From an uncultured Alphaproteobacteria bacterium (lineage in GTDB: Bacteria; Pseudomonadota; Alphaproteobacteria; GCA-2731375): a stretch of 64,000 nucleotides of DNA. Shown here in pieces: positions 1 through 9,444 of this stretch. Numbering within the stretch: the stretch's first letter is position 1; every line of letters starts with the position of its first letter. Under the pieces are notes generated by a model. It searched no databases, had not been told where the DNA came from, and worked only from the letters and a program-made list of their open reading frames with translations. The position numbers and the translations under genes were made by a program. The DNA lies in NCBI GenBank assembly GCA_951812805.1, contig CATOSZ010000016.1, positions 62,001 to 126,000 of the forward strand, written 5' to 3'.

Positions 1-521
1 CCGCCCATGCGGCCCCCTGGCACCGCATCGCCGACACGCTGCCGCGCCACGCGCTCTATCGCCCGGGCGAAGCGGGGCCGGTGGTCGAGCGGCCGGCACC
101 GGTCGACGGGGACGGCGTCGCGGGCAGTTGCCTGTGCGGCGCCGTTGCCTTCGCGGTGACGGCGCCGTTCCGCGTGGTGCACAACTGCCATTGCACGCGC
201 TGCCGGCGCGCGCGCCAGGCCGCTCATACGACGAACGGTTTCGTCGCCATCGACGATTTCCGCTGGCGGCGCGGCGCGGCGGGGGTCGTGCTCTATCGCC
301 TGCCCGAGGCGCGCGTCTTCGCGCACGCCTTCTGCCGGCTCTGCGGTTCCGGCATGCCGCGCATCACGGACGCGGGCGATACGGCCATTCTGCCGCTCGG
401 TGCCCTCGACAGCGATCCGGGTCGGCAGGCCGACGACCACATCTTCACCGACTTCGCGACGCCCTGGTACGAAGGCGAGGACGGCCTGCCCCGCCATCCC
501 GGTCCGCCGCCGCCCTCCTGA
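1..521 (+). CDS. GFA-family zinc protein, tandem domains, 5' partial
   Basis: The frame is open from base 3 to the stop at 519-521, so the start lies before the window. Residues from the GTG at 81 form a complete GFA/CENP-V fold domain with its usual cysteine sets: CLCGAV, CHCTRC and FCRLCG. Just upstream, in the same frame, APWHRIADTLPR resembles the last strand of a GFA domain (compare TPWYEGEDGLPR at the end of this one). I therefore read the gene as two GFA domains in tandem with only the tail of the first in view. GFA proteins bind zinc; some add glutathione to formaldehyde, but most are uncharacterised, so no substrate is claimed. A GTG start at 81 is possible but would ignore the matching upstream residues. 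Confidence 0.75.
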   Translation, partial: AHAAPWHRIADTLPRHALYRPGEAGPVVERPAPVDGDGVAGSCLCGAVAFAVTAPFRVVHNCHCTRCRRARQAAHTTNGFVAIDDFRWRRGAAGVVLYRLPEARVFAHAFCRLCGSGMPRITDAGDTAILPLGALDSDPGRQADDHIFTDFATPWYEGEDGLPRHPGPPPPS

Positions 522-610
522 GTGGTCCTGGTCATTTCCGTTGCTCTCGGCCTATAGTGGTCTCGCCGGAAGGAACGACAGCCTTGGGGGCAGGGAGTCG
601 GGATCCGACC

Positions 611-796
611 ATGGATCTTTCACAGATCGTACTCATCACCATGCCGTTGCTCGGCGCGGCGCTGCCGTTGCTGGTAACGCAGATCTCCAGCGATCCGGAG
701 CTGAAGGCGATCGGCCGCGCGGTGATCAAATACGCCGTCGCCCTGCCCGCCGTGCTGGCGATCGTGATCTTCGGTATCGTCGAGCTGGTGATCTGA
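611..796 (+). CDS. small two-helix membrane protein
   Basis: A 61-residue protein starting MDLSQIVLITMPLLG. It has two hydrophobic segments (about residues 5-22 and 40-60) separated by a short polar loop (SSDPELKAIGR), which suggests a hairpin in the inner membrane. A GGGGGCAGGGAG stretch lies about 12 bases upstream of the ATG. It sits alone between the GFA gene and the convergent pterin dehydratase gene. I recognise no family. Small proteins of this shape are common in alphaproteobacteria, and the clean hydrophobic pattern supports it being real. Confidence 0.55.
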   Translation: MDLSQIVLITMPLLGAALPLLVTQISSDPELKAIGRAVIKYAVALPAVLAIVIFGIVELVI

Positions 797-806
797 AGCG
801 GCGGGT

Positions 807-1100
807 TCAGCCCGGCGCATAGCCGTCGATGGCGCGGGCCATCGCCGTGTCCTTGGCGCTGAGGCCGCCGGCGGAATGGGTCGTCAGCACCACCTCGACC
901 CGGTCGTAGACGTTGCACCATTCGGGATGATGGTCCATCGCCTCGGCCAGCAGGGCGACCCGTGTCATGAAGGCGAAGGCTGCATTGAAGTCGGCGAAGC
1001 GCAGTTCGCGCCGGATGGCGTCCCGCCCCTCGACCTCGTGCCAGAGCGTCAATTCCGCCAGCGCCGCGCGCCGCGCCTCGTCGTCCAGCTTCGCCGTCAT
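807..1100 (-). CDS. phhB: 4a-hydroxytetrahydrobiopterin dehydratase (pterin carbinolamine dehydratase)
   Basis: A 97-residue protein of the usual length for this single-domain family. The hallmark active-site stretch [16 protein letters not shown] (about residues 55-70) is present, with the HHPEW signature that places histidines around the pterin. The family dehydrates 4a-hydroxytetrahydrobiopterin so that the cofactor of aromatic amino acid hydroxylases can be reduced and reused; some members instead serve molybdopterin-related roles. No phenylalanine hydroxylase is next to it here, so its partner is unknown. It is convergent with the small membrane protein gene. Confidence 0.9.
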   Translation of the reverse strand: MTAKLDDEARRAALAELTLWHEVEGRDAIRRELRFADFNAAFAFMTRVALLAEAMDHHPEWCNVYDRVEVVLTTHSAGGLSAKDTAMARAIDGYAPG

Positions 1101-1230
1101 GCCCTCGTCTCCCCTGCCCGTCTGGCGCCGAGTCTACCGGGGATCGCACCCGGCGGCCACGCCCGCCCCTTGACGTCGCGCGGTCGAGGCGGATGATTCT
1201 TCTCTGGATCGTTCGGGGAGGAGAGGCACG

Positions 1231-2331
1231 ATGAAGATCACCAACGTCAAGGTCGACATGTTCAACTGGCTTTCGGAAAGCTGGAAGACCGGCGTCGGCA
1301 CGCAGTTCGGCCAGACCCGCCAGCTCGGCATCGTCACGGTGGAGACGGACGATGGGGTCACCGGCAACGCCTTTCTCGGCTCGTCGCGGGTCGGCGCGGA
1401 CCATTTCGCCCCGGGCCTGATCGAGTTCATCAAGCCCCTGATCATGGGCCGCAACCCGCAGGACATCGGCGCCATCTGGTGGGACCTGTGGAAGATGAAC
1501 CGCTCGGTCTCGACCTATGTCATCGGCGCGATCGACGTCTGCCTGTGGGACATCAACGGCAAGATCGCCGGCCAGCCGATCCACCGCCTGCTCGGCACCT
1601 GCAAGGAAACGGTGCCGGTCTATTCCTCCACCGCCTGGCACGCGACGGCGGCGGAATATGTCGAGGAGGCGTTGCGTTTCAAGGAGATGGGCTGGACCGC
1701 CCACAAGCTGCATCCCCACGGCGAGCCCAAGATGGACATCGAGATCTCCCGCGCGGTGCGCGACGGTGTCGGCGACGAGATGAAGCTGATGCTCGATTCC
1801 ATGTGGGCCTACCGCTACGAGGACGCGCTGCGCGTCGGCCGGGCGATCGAGGAGCTGGACTTCTACTGGTACGAGGACCCGCTGGTGGAGGAGGACATCT
1901 ACAACTACATCAAGCTGAACCAGAAGCTGGACATCCCCATCATGTCGACGGAATACGCGCCCGGGCGCTATTACGGCATGGTGCCCTGGATCATGCAGAA
2001 CGCGACGGACATCCTGCGCGGCGACGTCGCGGTGACCGGCGGGATCACGCCGATGGTCCGCCTCTGCCACCTGGCGGAAGGCTTCAACATGCGCTGCGAG
2101 ATCCACCACGGCGGCAACTCCCTGAACAACGTCGCCAACCTGCACATCACCATGGCCGTACCGAATTGCGAGTTCTTCGAATTCTTCCCCTGCACGGGCG
2201 CCAACGAGTACGGCCTCGTCGAGGATATCCAGTATGTCGACGGCCATGTCCACGCCCCGACCCGACCGGGTCTCGGCTACGACATCGACTGGGATCTGGT
2301 GAAGCGCGAGCATACCGCGACGCTCGAATGA
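1231..2331 (+). CDS. enolase-superfamily (mandelate racemase/muconate lactonizing type) dehydratase
   Basis: A 366-residue protein with the two-part layout of the superfamily: an N-terminal capping domain (about 1-120) and a barrel domain. Likely metal ligands lie on successive strands: LMLDS, FYWYEDP and STEYAPG. A KLHPHGEP segment supplies a Lys-x-His pair on the second strand, and CEIHHGGNS supplies a histidine near the end of the barrel. These enzymes abstract the proton next to a carboxylate, usually to dehydrate sugar acids. The exact acid cannot be read from the sequence. The ATG follows GGGGAGGAGAGGCACG. It is a single gene upstream of the histidine kinase. Confidence 0.85.
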   Translation: MKITNVKVDMFNWLSESWKTGVGTQFGQTRQLGIVTVETDDGVTGNAFLGSSRVGADHFAPGLIEFIKPLIMGRNPQDIGAIWWDLWKMNRSVSTYVIGAIDVCLWDINGKIAGQPIHRLLGTCKETVPVYSSTAWHATAAEYVEEALRFKEMGWTAHKLHPHGEPKMDIEISRAVRDGVGDEMKLMLDSMWAYRYEDALRVGRAIEELDFYWYEDPLVEEDIYNYIKLNQKLDIPIMSTEYAPGRYYGMVPWIMQNATDILRGDVAVTGGITPMVRLCHLAEGFNMRCEIHHGGNSLNNVANLHITMAVPNCEFFEFFPCTGANEYGLVEDIQYVDGHVHAPTRPGLGYDIDWDLVKREHTATLE

Positions 2332-2354
2332 CGGCGGGCAAGTCCATGATATCT

Positions 2355-2394
2355 TAACCCATGTTGCCATAATCATGGGCTTGCATATGGGTTA
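2355..2394. promoter_or_regulatory. palindromic AT-richer leader before the histidine kinase gene
   Basis: The 69-base gap between the enolase-type gene and the kinase gene holds an 8-base inverted repeat, TAACCCAT (2355-2362) and ATGGGTTA (2387-2394), with a further CCCATG/CATGGG pair nested inside. The region is clearly less GC-rich than its surroundings. It may be an operator or promoter element for the kinase gene. There is no experimental support. Confidence 0.3.
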
Positions 2395-2400
2395 TCGGGC

Positions 2401-3468
2401 GTGACGATGCAGACCGACGTGATGGCGGATGGCTTGTTGGATGCGGTGGCGGCACCGGTCTTCGTGCTGGATGTCGAGCCGTCCGGTCGCATCGTCTATT
2501 CCGGCTACAATCGCACGGCGCTGGCGATCGCCGGTTTTGCCCTCGCGGACGTGCTGGGCCGAACGGTGGAAGAGGTTTTCGCCGGTCGCATGGGGCAGGT
2601 CGCCTATGCCCGCCACCAGCAGGTCGCCCGCTCGGCGGAGACCTCGGTCTACGAGGTCGATCTGCCGATGGCCGACAGGGTTCGCCACATGCGGACCACG
2701 ATGACGCCCCTTCTGGACGCGCAGGGGAAGGTCACGCGGCTGGTCGGGACCTTCACGGACATCACGGCCGAGAACGTCATCAACCAGGCCCGTGCCGGCG
2801 CCGAGGTCCTGTCCACGGAGATCGAGGAGTTCATTTCCCTCGCCGCCCATGACCTGCGCAGTCCCATTCGCCGCGTACAGGCGATCGCCGGCATGCTGCG
2901 GGCGGATTTCGAGGACCTCGGCGACGGCAAACTGGAACTCATCGACATGCTGGAGAAGGTCGCGGTGAAGACCTCCGAGCTGATCGTCGACGTGTTGGAG
3001 CATGCCCGCGCGACCGGCTTGCAGGAGGAGGAACGGCAGGAATTCGATTTCGGCGACCTCTGTGCCGATCTGTCGGTCATGCTCGACCCGCTGGGGGAGC
3101 ATGCGATCAACCATCCAGGCGGCAGCGTCGCCGCCGACCGGGCGGCGTTGCAGATCGTCTTGCGGAACCTGATGGACAATGCCCTGAAGCACAGCGGGCG
3201 CGAACGGGTTGAGCTGGAGATCTCGCTCGGCGCGGCCAGTCCCGACATGCTCGAGGTGTCGGTCACGGACAACGGCAAGGGCTTCGCCAAACCCGCTTTG
3301 GACCTTCTCGCGGGCGGCAAGCTGCGCCCCGACAGCGGGTTCGGACTGGCGGGGATCCGCCGCCTCGTCGCGTCGCGCGGCGGACACATCGAAATCGAGG
3401 CGGCGGACGAGGCCCATGGGGCCCGCGTCCGCGCAACGCTTCCCGGCCGCATCCTGGCGGGTGGTTAG
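2401..3468 (+). CDS. PAS-domain sensor histidine kinase
   Basis: A 355-residue soluble kinase with no membrane segment, so it probably senses a cytoplasmic signal. Residues about 10-125 form a PAS domain (start FVLDVEPSGRIVYSGYN, end VGTFTDITAEN). The dimerisation and phosphoacceptor helix has His150 in SLAAHDLRSP. The ATP-binding domain has N-box NLMDNALKHS (about 256-265), G1 VTDNGKGF (about 288-295) and G2 SGFGLAGIRRL (about 312-322). The start is GTG at 2401 or ATG at 2407; neither has a strong ribosome binding site. No cognate response regulator is adjacent; the lone receiver gene at 14.2 kb is too far away to assign. Confidence 0.9.
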   Translation: MTMQTDVMADGLLDAVAAPVFVLDVEPSGRIVYSGYNRTALAIAGFALADVLGRTVEEVFAGRMGQVAYARHQQVARSAETSVYEVDLPMADRVRHMRTTMTPLLDAQGKVTRLVGTFTDITAENVINQARAGAEVLSTEIEEFISLAAHDLRSPIRRVQAIAGMLRADFEDLGDGKLELIDMLEKVAVKTSELIVDVLEHARATGLQEEERQEFDFGDLCADLSVMLDPLGEHAINHPGGSVAADRAALQIVLRNLMDNALKHSGRERVELEISLGAASPDMLEVSVTDNGKGFAKPALDLLAGGKLRPDSGFGLAGIRRLVASRGGHIEIEAADEAHGARVRATLPGRILAGG

Positions 3469-3533
3469 TTAGTTATCCCGCCTCTCTCACACACTCCACG
3501 GCTCGGGTCGATCCTCGGGGCATCGTCGGCCGT

Positions 3534-5228
<1,695 letters not shown>

Positions 5229-5326
5229 GCTGTTGGTTTCCTCCCGCCGCCGGTTCGCGCTCGGCGATCCAGCGGACGAATTGTGCGCGCCCCGAGGTTC
5301 GGGGCGGCGGGCGATGCACCAATCGA

Positions 5327-5343
5327 TTGTCGTCACGCGACAA
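5327..5343. promoter_or_regulatory. candidate operator, proximal copy (TTGTCG-N5-CGACAA)
   Basis: Perfect 6-base inverted repeat TTGTCG TCACG CGACAA, centred about 107 bases upstream of the betaine methyltransferase start. A near-identical site lies 145 bases further upstream. The 300-base stretch 5229-5528 that holds both has no supported gene, so these sites are its only recognisable content. Confidence 0.45.
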
Positions 5344-5471
5344 AGGAGGCCAGGGTGACCTCGCAAGGGCGGTCGGCACGGTCCCGAACCCGTCGCGCGC
5401 TGGCATCGCCCGGAAGGCGTCCCGGGGGATGCGTTCGGAGGCATGACGATCCGAAGCGCCTGTCTCCAAAC

Positions 5472-5488
5472 TTGTCGTTTAACGACAT
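5472..5488. promoter_or_regulatory. candidate operator, distal copy (TTGTCG-N5-CGACAT)
   Basis: TTGTCG TTTAA CGACAT shares the TTGTCG-N5-CGACA core of the copy at 5327-5343; the inner part TGTCGTT-T-AACGACA is a perfect 7-base palindrome around one base. It lies between the betaine methyltransferase gene and the 3' end of the zinc-ribbon gene. The pair looks like the binding site of a dimeric regulator, possibly controlling betaine synthesis, but no regulator gene adjoins it. Confidence 0.45.
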
Positions 5489-5528
5489 TACTATCCTGAT
5501 TGCGTCATTTCAACCGTGCCGCGAGACG

Positions 5529-5801
5529 TCAACCGCCGTCGCGATGATGCTGGGCGACGACGCCGAGGCTCGGATAGCGGGGTCGGATGTCGATGGAACG
5601 CCGGCCGCAGGCGCGGCAACGCAATCGCCGGCCGGCCACACCGACCGGCGTCGCCGCGCCCAGACGGGCGATCAGCAGGGCGAGCGACGGCTCGCGGTAA
5701 CGCCCGCAGCCCTCGCACCAGGCGGAAATCGCAATGCCGCGCCGGGCCAGCTCGCCCAGCGTCACGCCGATCCCGTCCCCCTGTCGGTCCCATTTGCTCA
5801 T
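5529..5801 (-). CDS. small zinc-ribbon protein, possibly SOS-regulated
   Basis: A 90-residue protein beginning MSKWDRQGDGIGVTLGELA. Two cysteine pairs, CEGCGRYRE (about 29-37) and CRACGRRSID (about 62-71), would form one four-cysteine zinc ribbon. An N-terminal helix with ARRGIAISAWCEGCG leads into the first pair. Function is unknown; the ribbon suggests nucleic-acid or protein binding. The start codon lies 5 bases from a GAAC-N7-GAAC sequence with TTGACA elements behind it, which is the arrangement of a LexA-repressed promoter in alphaproteobacteria. No conventional ribosome binding site is visible, so the message may have almost no leader. Confidence 0.55.
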   Translation of the reverse strand: MSKWDRQGDGIGVTLGELARRGIAISAWCEGCGRYREPSLALLIARLGAATPVGVAGRRLRCRACGRRSIDIRPRYPSLGVVAQHHRDGG

Positions 5802-5805
5802 TCAG

Positions 5806-5857
5806 GAACAAAACAGGAACATACTGGGGGATGTCAAGACGGTGGGATGTCAAGACG
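5806..5857 (-). promoter_or_regulatory. LexA-type box with duplicated -35 element before the zinc-ribbon gene
   Basis: On the plus strand 5806-5820 reads GAAC-AAAACAG-GAAC, which matches the GAAC-N7-GAAC spacing known for alphaproteobacterial LexA boxes. Read on the minus strand, two TTGACA hexamers lie upstream (5837-5832 and 5853-5848), inside a 14-base direct repeat at 5828-5841 and 5844-5857. The box would overlap the -10 region of a promoter using the nearer TTGACA. Chance occurrence of the 8 fixed bases is about one per window this size, so the promoter context carries the argument. Confidence 0.45.
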
Positions 5858-5863
5858 ACCCGC

Positions 5864-6505
5864 TCAGAACTCCCGCACCAGCATTTCCAGGGCGCCGGCC
5901 ACGCTGTCGACGGGATGGACGTCGAAGCCGGTGCGGCGTTCCGCCAGGGCCAGCGGGCGCTCCTCCGGGCCGGCGCCGGTCAGCACGTGCAGGCCGCCGC
6001 GGATGCCGGCGTTGCGCCCCGCGCCCATGTCGGTTGCCCGGTCGCCGACGATCCAGGACCGGGTGAGGTCGACATGCAGCGCCTCGGCCGCCTTCAGCAG
6101 CATGCCCGGGTTCGGCTTGCGGGCCGGATGGTCGGCATGCACCAGCGGCCCGTCGCCGTGGTAGGTGAAGGGACAGGCCAGCACCGCGTCGATATGCGCG
6201 CCGGCCGCCGCCAGCACCTCGAGGATATGGCCCTGCACCTCGGCGAAATCCTCCCAGCGGAAGAGGCCCTGGCCGATGCCCGACTGGTTGGTGACGACGA
6301 CGACATGAACGCCGCGCCGGTTGGCCTCGGCGATCACCTGTTCGACGCCGGCGATCATCTCGATGTCGTGCACTTTGTGCAGGTGGCCGGTGTCCTCGAT
6401 GATCACGCCGTCGCGGTCGAGGAACAACGCCGGCGCCGGCCGGCGGGGCGAGCGCCACTCGGACCAGACCAGATCGTCGTCGACGTGGTGCGGCAGCTGG
6501 GCCAT
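5864..6505 (-). CDS. HAD-superfamily phosphatase, GmhB/HisB-N type
   Basis: A 213-residue HAD hydrolase of subclass IIIA. The four motifs are FLDRDGVI (nucleophile and acid aspartates, about 28-35), VVVTNQSG, RKPNPGM and VGDRATDMG. GmhB enzymes remove the 7-phosphate of heptose 1,7-bisphosphate and carry a zinc loop with two cysteine/histidine pairs. Here the loop keeps CPFTYH but the usual CxC pair is replaced by HADHPARKP, so zinc binding is doubtful and another sugar or polyol phosphate is possible. The start is ATG at 6505, two bases from the end of the dehydrogenase gene upstream. It is the last gene of a five-gene leftward run. Confidence 0.75.
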   Translation of the reverse strand: MAQLPHHVDDDLVWSEWRSPRRPAPALFLDRDGVIIEDTGHLHKVHDIEMIAGVEQVIAEANRRGVHVVVVTNQSGIGQGLFRWEDFAEVQGHILEVLAAAGAHIDAVLACPFTYHGDGPLVHADHPARKPNPGMLLKAAEALHVDLTRSWIVGDRATDMGAGRNAGIRGGLHVLTGAGPEERPLALAERRTGFDVHPVDSVAGALEMLVREF

Positions 6506-6507
6506 GG

Positions 6508-7485
6508 CTAACCGCCCAGCACCTCTTCGTTGACGCACATCGTCGCCGCGAGCACGCCGTCCAGGGCGTCGAGGGTATTCTGCACCGCCGTCGTGCTCAT
6601 CCGCAGCATGCATTCGGGCGTCGCCGCCGCGGTGTGCGGTGTCAGCACCACGTTCGGCAGGCCGAAATAGGGATGGTCGTCGGCCGGCGGCTCGGTCGCG
6701 GTGACGTCGAGGCCGGCGCCCTTCAGCTGGCCGCTGCGCAACGCCTCGGCCAGCGCCGTCTCGTCCACCAGCGTGCCGCGCGCGCAGTTGATCAGGATCG
6801 CGCCCGGCTTCATCGCGGCGAAGGCAGCCGGCCCCATCACCGGGCTGCGGTCCTGGCGGCCCGGCATGTGCAGCGTGACGATGTCGGCCTCGCCCAGCGC
6901 CTCGTGCAGGTCGCCGACCCAGCGATAGCCCTGGCCCTCGACCGCGCGGCGGGGCACGAAGGGATCGGCGACGACGACATCCATGTCGAAGGCCTGGCAG
7001 CGCCGGGCCATGCGGGTGCCGATGCGCCCGAAGCCGACGACCAGGATGGTCTTGCCGGCGATGTCGACGGCGCCGGCCGTGTGGCGTACGTCCCAGTTGC
7101 CGCCGCGCACCTCCCGGTCCTGATGGCCGAGGTTCTTCGCCACCGCCATCATCAGGGCGAAGGCATGCTCGACCACCGAGGGCGAGTTGGCCGCCCCGGT
7201 AACCGCGAGCGGGATGCCCCGCGCCGTCAGCGCCTCGACATCGCAATTGTCATAGCCGACTCCGTGCCGGGTCACCACCTCGAGCTTTTCCGCCGCCGCG
7301 ACGACGCCGGCGTCGATCCGCGCCGTGCGCACGACCATGGCGTGGACGTGCGGGGCCCGTTCCAGCACCTCCTCCGGCGTGGGGGCGACCAGCATCTCGT
7401 ATTCGATGTCGTCCCGCGCCTCCAGCAGGGCCACGCCTTCCGGCATGATCCGGCCCAGCAGCAGGACCCGTTTCAGATTTTCCAC
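6508..7485 (-). CDS. D-isomer-specific 2-hydroxyacid dehydrogenase (phosphoglycerate dehydrogenase-like)
   Basis: A 325-residue NAD-dependent dehydrogenase of typical length for the family without a regulatory domain. The Rossmann motif is VVGFGRIGTRMA (about 150-161). The catalytic arginine lies in NCARGTLVDE, the glutamate in VTATEPPADD and the histidine in VLTPHTAAAT. It oxidises a D-2-hydroxyacid, or reduces the 2-oxoacid. Its neighbours (an Ldh2-type dehydrogenase upstream, a HAD phosphatase downstream) suggest sugar-acid or hydroxyacid metabolism rather than serine synthesis. The initiating ATG is at 7485, 27 bases after the preceding gene. Confidence 0.85.
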   Translation of the reverse strand: MENLKRVLLLGRIMPEGVALLEARDDIEYEMLVAPTPEEVLERAPHVHAMVVRTARIDAGVVAAAEKLEVVTRHGVGYDNCDVEALTARGIPLAVTGAANSPSVVEHAFALMMAVAKNLGHQDREVRGGNWDVRHTAGAVDIAGKTILVVGFGRIGTRMARRCQAFDMDVVVADPFVPRRAVEGQGYRWVGDLHEALGEADIVTLHMPGRQDRSPVMGPAAFAAMKPGAILINCARGTLVDETALAEALRSGQLKGAGLDVTATEPPADDHPYFGLPNVVLTPHTAAATPECMLRMSTTAVQNTLDALDGVLAATMCVNEEVLGG

Positions 7486-7512
7486 AAGCTTCGTCCCTAT
7501 GTTCTTGTCAGG

Positions 7513-8574
7513 TCACCCGATGGGCGCCGGCATGGCGAGCCCGGCCTTCTCCGCCCAGGGCTCGAGGCCCGGATAAATCGCGGGATGCAGGGGCACGCCA
7601 TTTTCCACCGCGTCGCGGCGCCGGGCAAGGGCGCCGTCGCCCGGCATGCGCACGGCCGGCCGGCCCTCCGGCACCTTGGCGGCCCGACAAGCCTCGGCGA
7701 ACCAGGTGGTCTGGCGGCGGAAATCCTCACCGCCGCCGAAGGCGTCGGGATCGATCACCTGCAAATAGATGGCGCAGCCGATCGGCGAGGAGTCCGGCGC
7801 GTCGGCCCGGCCGTAGCCCCCGAGGCCCGAGGTCAGCGCCTCGACGAAGATGCCGAGGCCGAAGCCCTTATGGCCGAGGTCCAGCCCACCCAAGGGCATG
7901 ATCGCGCCGGGTGCGTCGCTGGAGAACAGGTTGGGATCGTCCGTCGCGCGGCCCGCGCCGTCGATGAGCCAGGGCCCGCCGAAGCGTTTTCCGGCCGCCT
8001 GCAGGCGAAAGCCGAGGTTCATGGTCGTGGTCGAGGCGGAGATGTCGACCAGCACCGGGTCGCCCTCGGTCGGAATGCCGAAGGCCAGCGGGTCCGGCGT
8101 ATAGACCGGCTCGTAGCTGCCGTGCGGCGCCACCGCGCGCGCCGCCGGCGCGGAACTCGACAGCATGATCATCCGGCCGCGGGCGGTCGCCTTCTCCAGG
8201 AAGGCGGCGAGGCAGCCGCTGTGGTGGGCGCGTCGCATCACCACCGTCACCGTGCCATAGGTCGCGACACGGTCGAGCGCGATGTCGATCGCGCGATCGA
8301 TCAGCCAGAGGCCGGACAGCCAGCCGCCGTCGACCACCACGGTAGCCCCGGTATCGCGCACCGTTTCCGGTTCGCCCGCCGCCGCCATGCGACCGGATTC
8401 CAGATCGTCGAGATAGAGCGGCGCCAGGTTCAGGCCATGGGTGTCGTGCCCCATCAGGTCGGCCTCGACCATGTAGTGGGCGACGATGTCCGCGCGGTCC
8501 CGCGGCATCCCGCCCGCCTCGAACAGGCCGGCGGCGAAGTCGCGCAGCTCATCCGCCCGGTAGCGTGCGGTCAT
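7513..8574 (-). CDS. malate/L-lactate dehydrogenase family (Ldh2) NAD(P)-dependent oxidoreductase
   Basis: A 353-residue member of the Ldh2 family, a fold distinct from classical lactate dehydrogenase. Family signatures seen are MGHDTHGLNLAP near residue 41, the histidine pair RRAHHSGCLAAF (about 115-126), and LGGLDLGHKGFGLG in the C-terminal half. Members reduce 2-oxoacids or imines (malate, ureidoglycolate, 2,3-diketogulonate, piperideine carboxylate), so the substrate stays open. It ends 27 bases before the D-2-hydroxyacid dehydrogenase gene and starts three bases after the MaoC gene, within a leftward operon. Confidence 0.85.
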   Translation of the reverse strand: MTARYRADELRDFAAGLFEAGGMPRDRADIVAHYMVEADLMGHDTHGLNLAPLYLDDLESGRMAAAGEPETVRDTGATVVVDGGWLSGLWLIDRAIDIALDRVATYGTVTVVMRRAHHSGCLAAFLEKATARGRMIMLSSSAPAARAVAPHGSYEPVYTPDPLAFGIPTEGDPVLVDISASTTTMNLGFRLQAAGKRFGGPWLIDGAGRATDDPNLFSSDAPGAIMPLGGLDLGHKGFGLGIFVEALTSGLGGYGRADAPDSSPIGCAIYLQVIDPDAFGGGEDFRRQTTWFAEACRAAKVPEGRPAVRMPGDGALARRRDAVENGVPLHPAIYPGLEPWAEKAGLAMPAPIG

Positions 8575-8577
8575 CGC

Positions 8578-9435
8578 TCAACCGACCTCGGCGCGGCCGT
8601 TGTTCAACACCACCACGTCGCGCTCCAACGCGCGGGAACGGAAGGAGACGACGTCGCCGTCCCGCCACATCTCCGTGCGGATGGTCTCGCCCGGATAGAC
8701 CGGGGCGGAGAAGCGCAGTTTCAGGCTGCGAAAGCGTTCCGGCTGGTAGTCGCAACAGGACTTCAGGATCGCATGCCCGGCGATGCCGAGCGTGCAGAGC
8801 CCGTGCAGGATCGGCGCCTTGAAGCCCGCCGCCGTCGCCACCTTGGGATCCGCATGCAGCGGGTTGTAGTCACCCGACAGCCGGTAGATCAGCGCCGCCT
8901 GCGGCAGGGTCGGCAAATCGCAACTGAGGTCCGGCTCGCGCTCCGGCAAGCGGTGGACCTCGCGCGCACCGGTCGTCGGCCCGTCGAAGCCGCCGTCGCC
9001 CCGCGCGAAGGTGGTTGAGGTCAGGGTCGCGAGCTTGGCGCCGCTGTCGGCGTCCGTCACCGTGCGTTCCTGCAGGATCAGCGCGCCCTTGTCCGCCCCC
9101 TTGTCGACGATGCCGGTAACCCGGGTGGTCGCCGTCACCGTCGCGGCGGCGGGCAGCGGCTGGTGGATCACCATTTCCTGCTCGCCGTGCAGCACCTTGA
9201 CCCAGTCGACGCCGGTGTCCGGCTCTTTGACCCAGAAGCCGGGCGTCGCCAGCACCACTGCCATGGTCGGCAGCGGCGCCAGCGCCTCTTCATAGGTGAA
9301 ACGGAGCTGGGCCTCGTCCATCGGATCCATCGAGACGCCGACACCGAGCGCGTAGAGGATCGTATCGCGCGCGGTGTAGGTCTGCCGCACCTCGTCGAAG
9401 TGACGATTGAGCAGCTTGTCGTAATCGATCGCCAT
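8578..9435 (-). CDS. MaoC-like (R)-specific enoyl-CoA hydratase, hydratase-2 type
   Basis: A 285-residue double hot-dog protein. The C-terminal half carries the hydratase-2 motif as YRLSGDYNPLHADP followed by FKAPILHGLC, with Asp and His as catalytic residues; the N-terminal half has lost them, as in eukaryotic multifunctional enzyme 2. It hydrates trans-2-enoyl-CoA to (3R)-hydroxyacyl-CoA. The next gene upstream, ending 9 bases before this start, encodes the matching (3R)-hydroxyacyl-CoA dehydrogenase type. The pair therefore corresponds to the two activities fused in peroxisomal MFE-2. Confidence 0.9.
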   Translation of the reverse strand: MAIDYDKLLNRHFDEVRQTYTARDTILYALGVGVSMDPMDEAQLRFTYEEALAPLPTMAVVLATPGFWVKEPDTGVDWVKVLHGEQEMVIHQPLPAAATVTATTRVTGIVDKGADKGALILQERTVTDADSGAKLATLTSTTFARGDGGFDGPTTGAREVHRLPEREPDLSCDLPTLPQAALIYRLSGDYNPLHADPKVATAAGFKAPILHGLCTLGIAGHAILKSCCDYQPERFRSLKLRFSAPVYPGETIRTEMWRDGDVVSFRSRALERDVVVLNNGRAEVG

Positions 9436-9444
9436 CGCCCGGCC

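Noticed and set aside
532-2376. Long minus-strand frame opposite the enolase-type gene
   Set aside because: The translation is compositionally biased (Arg, Asp, Val, His) with no family pattern, and the plus-strand gene is clear. It is a high-GC shadow.
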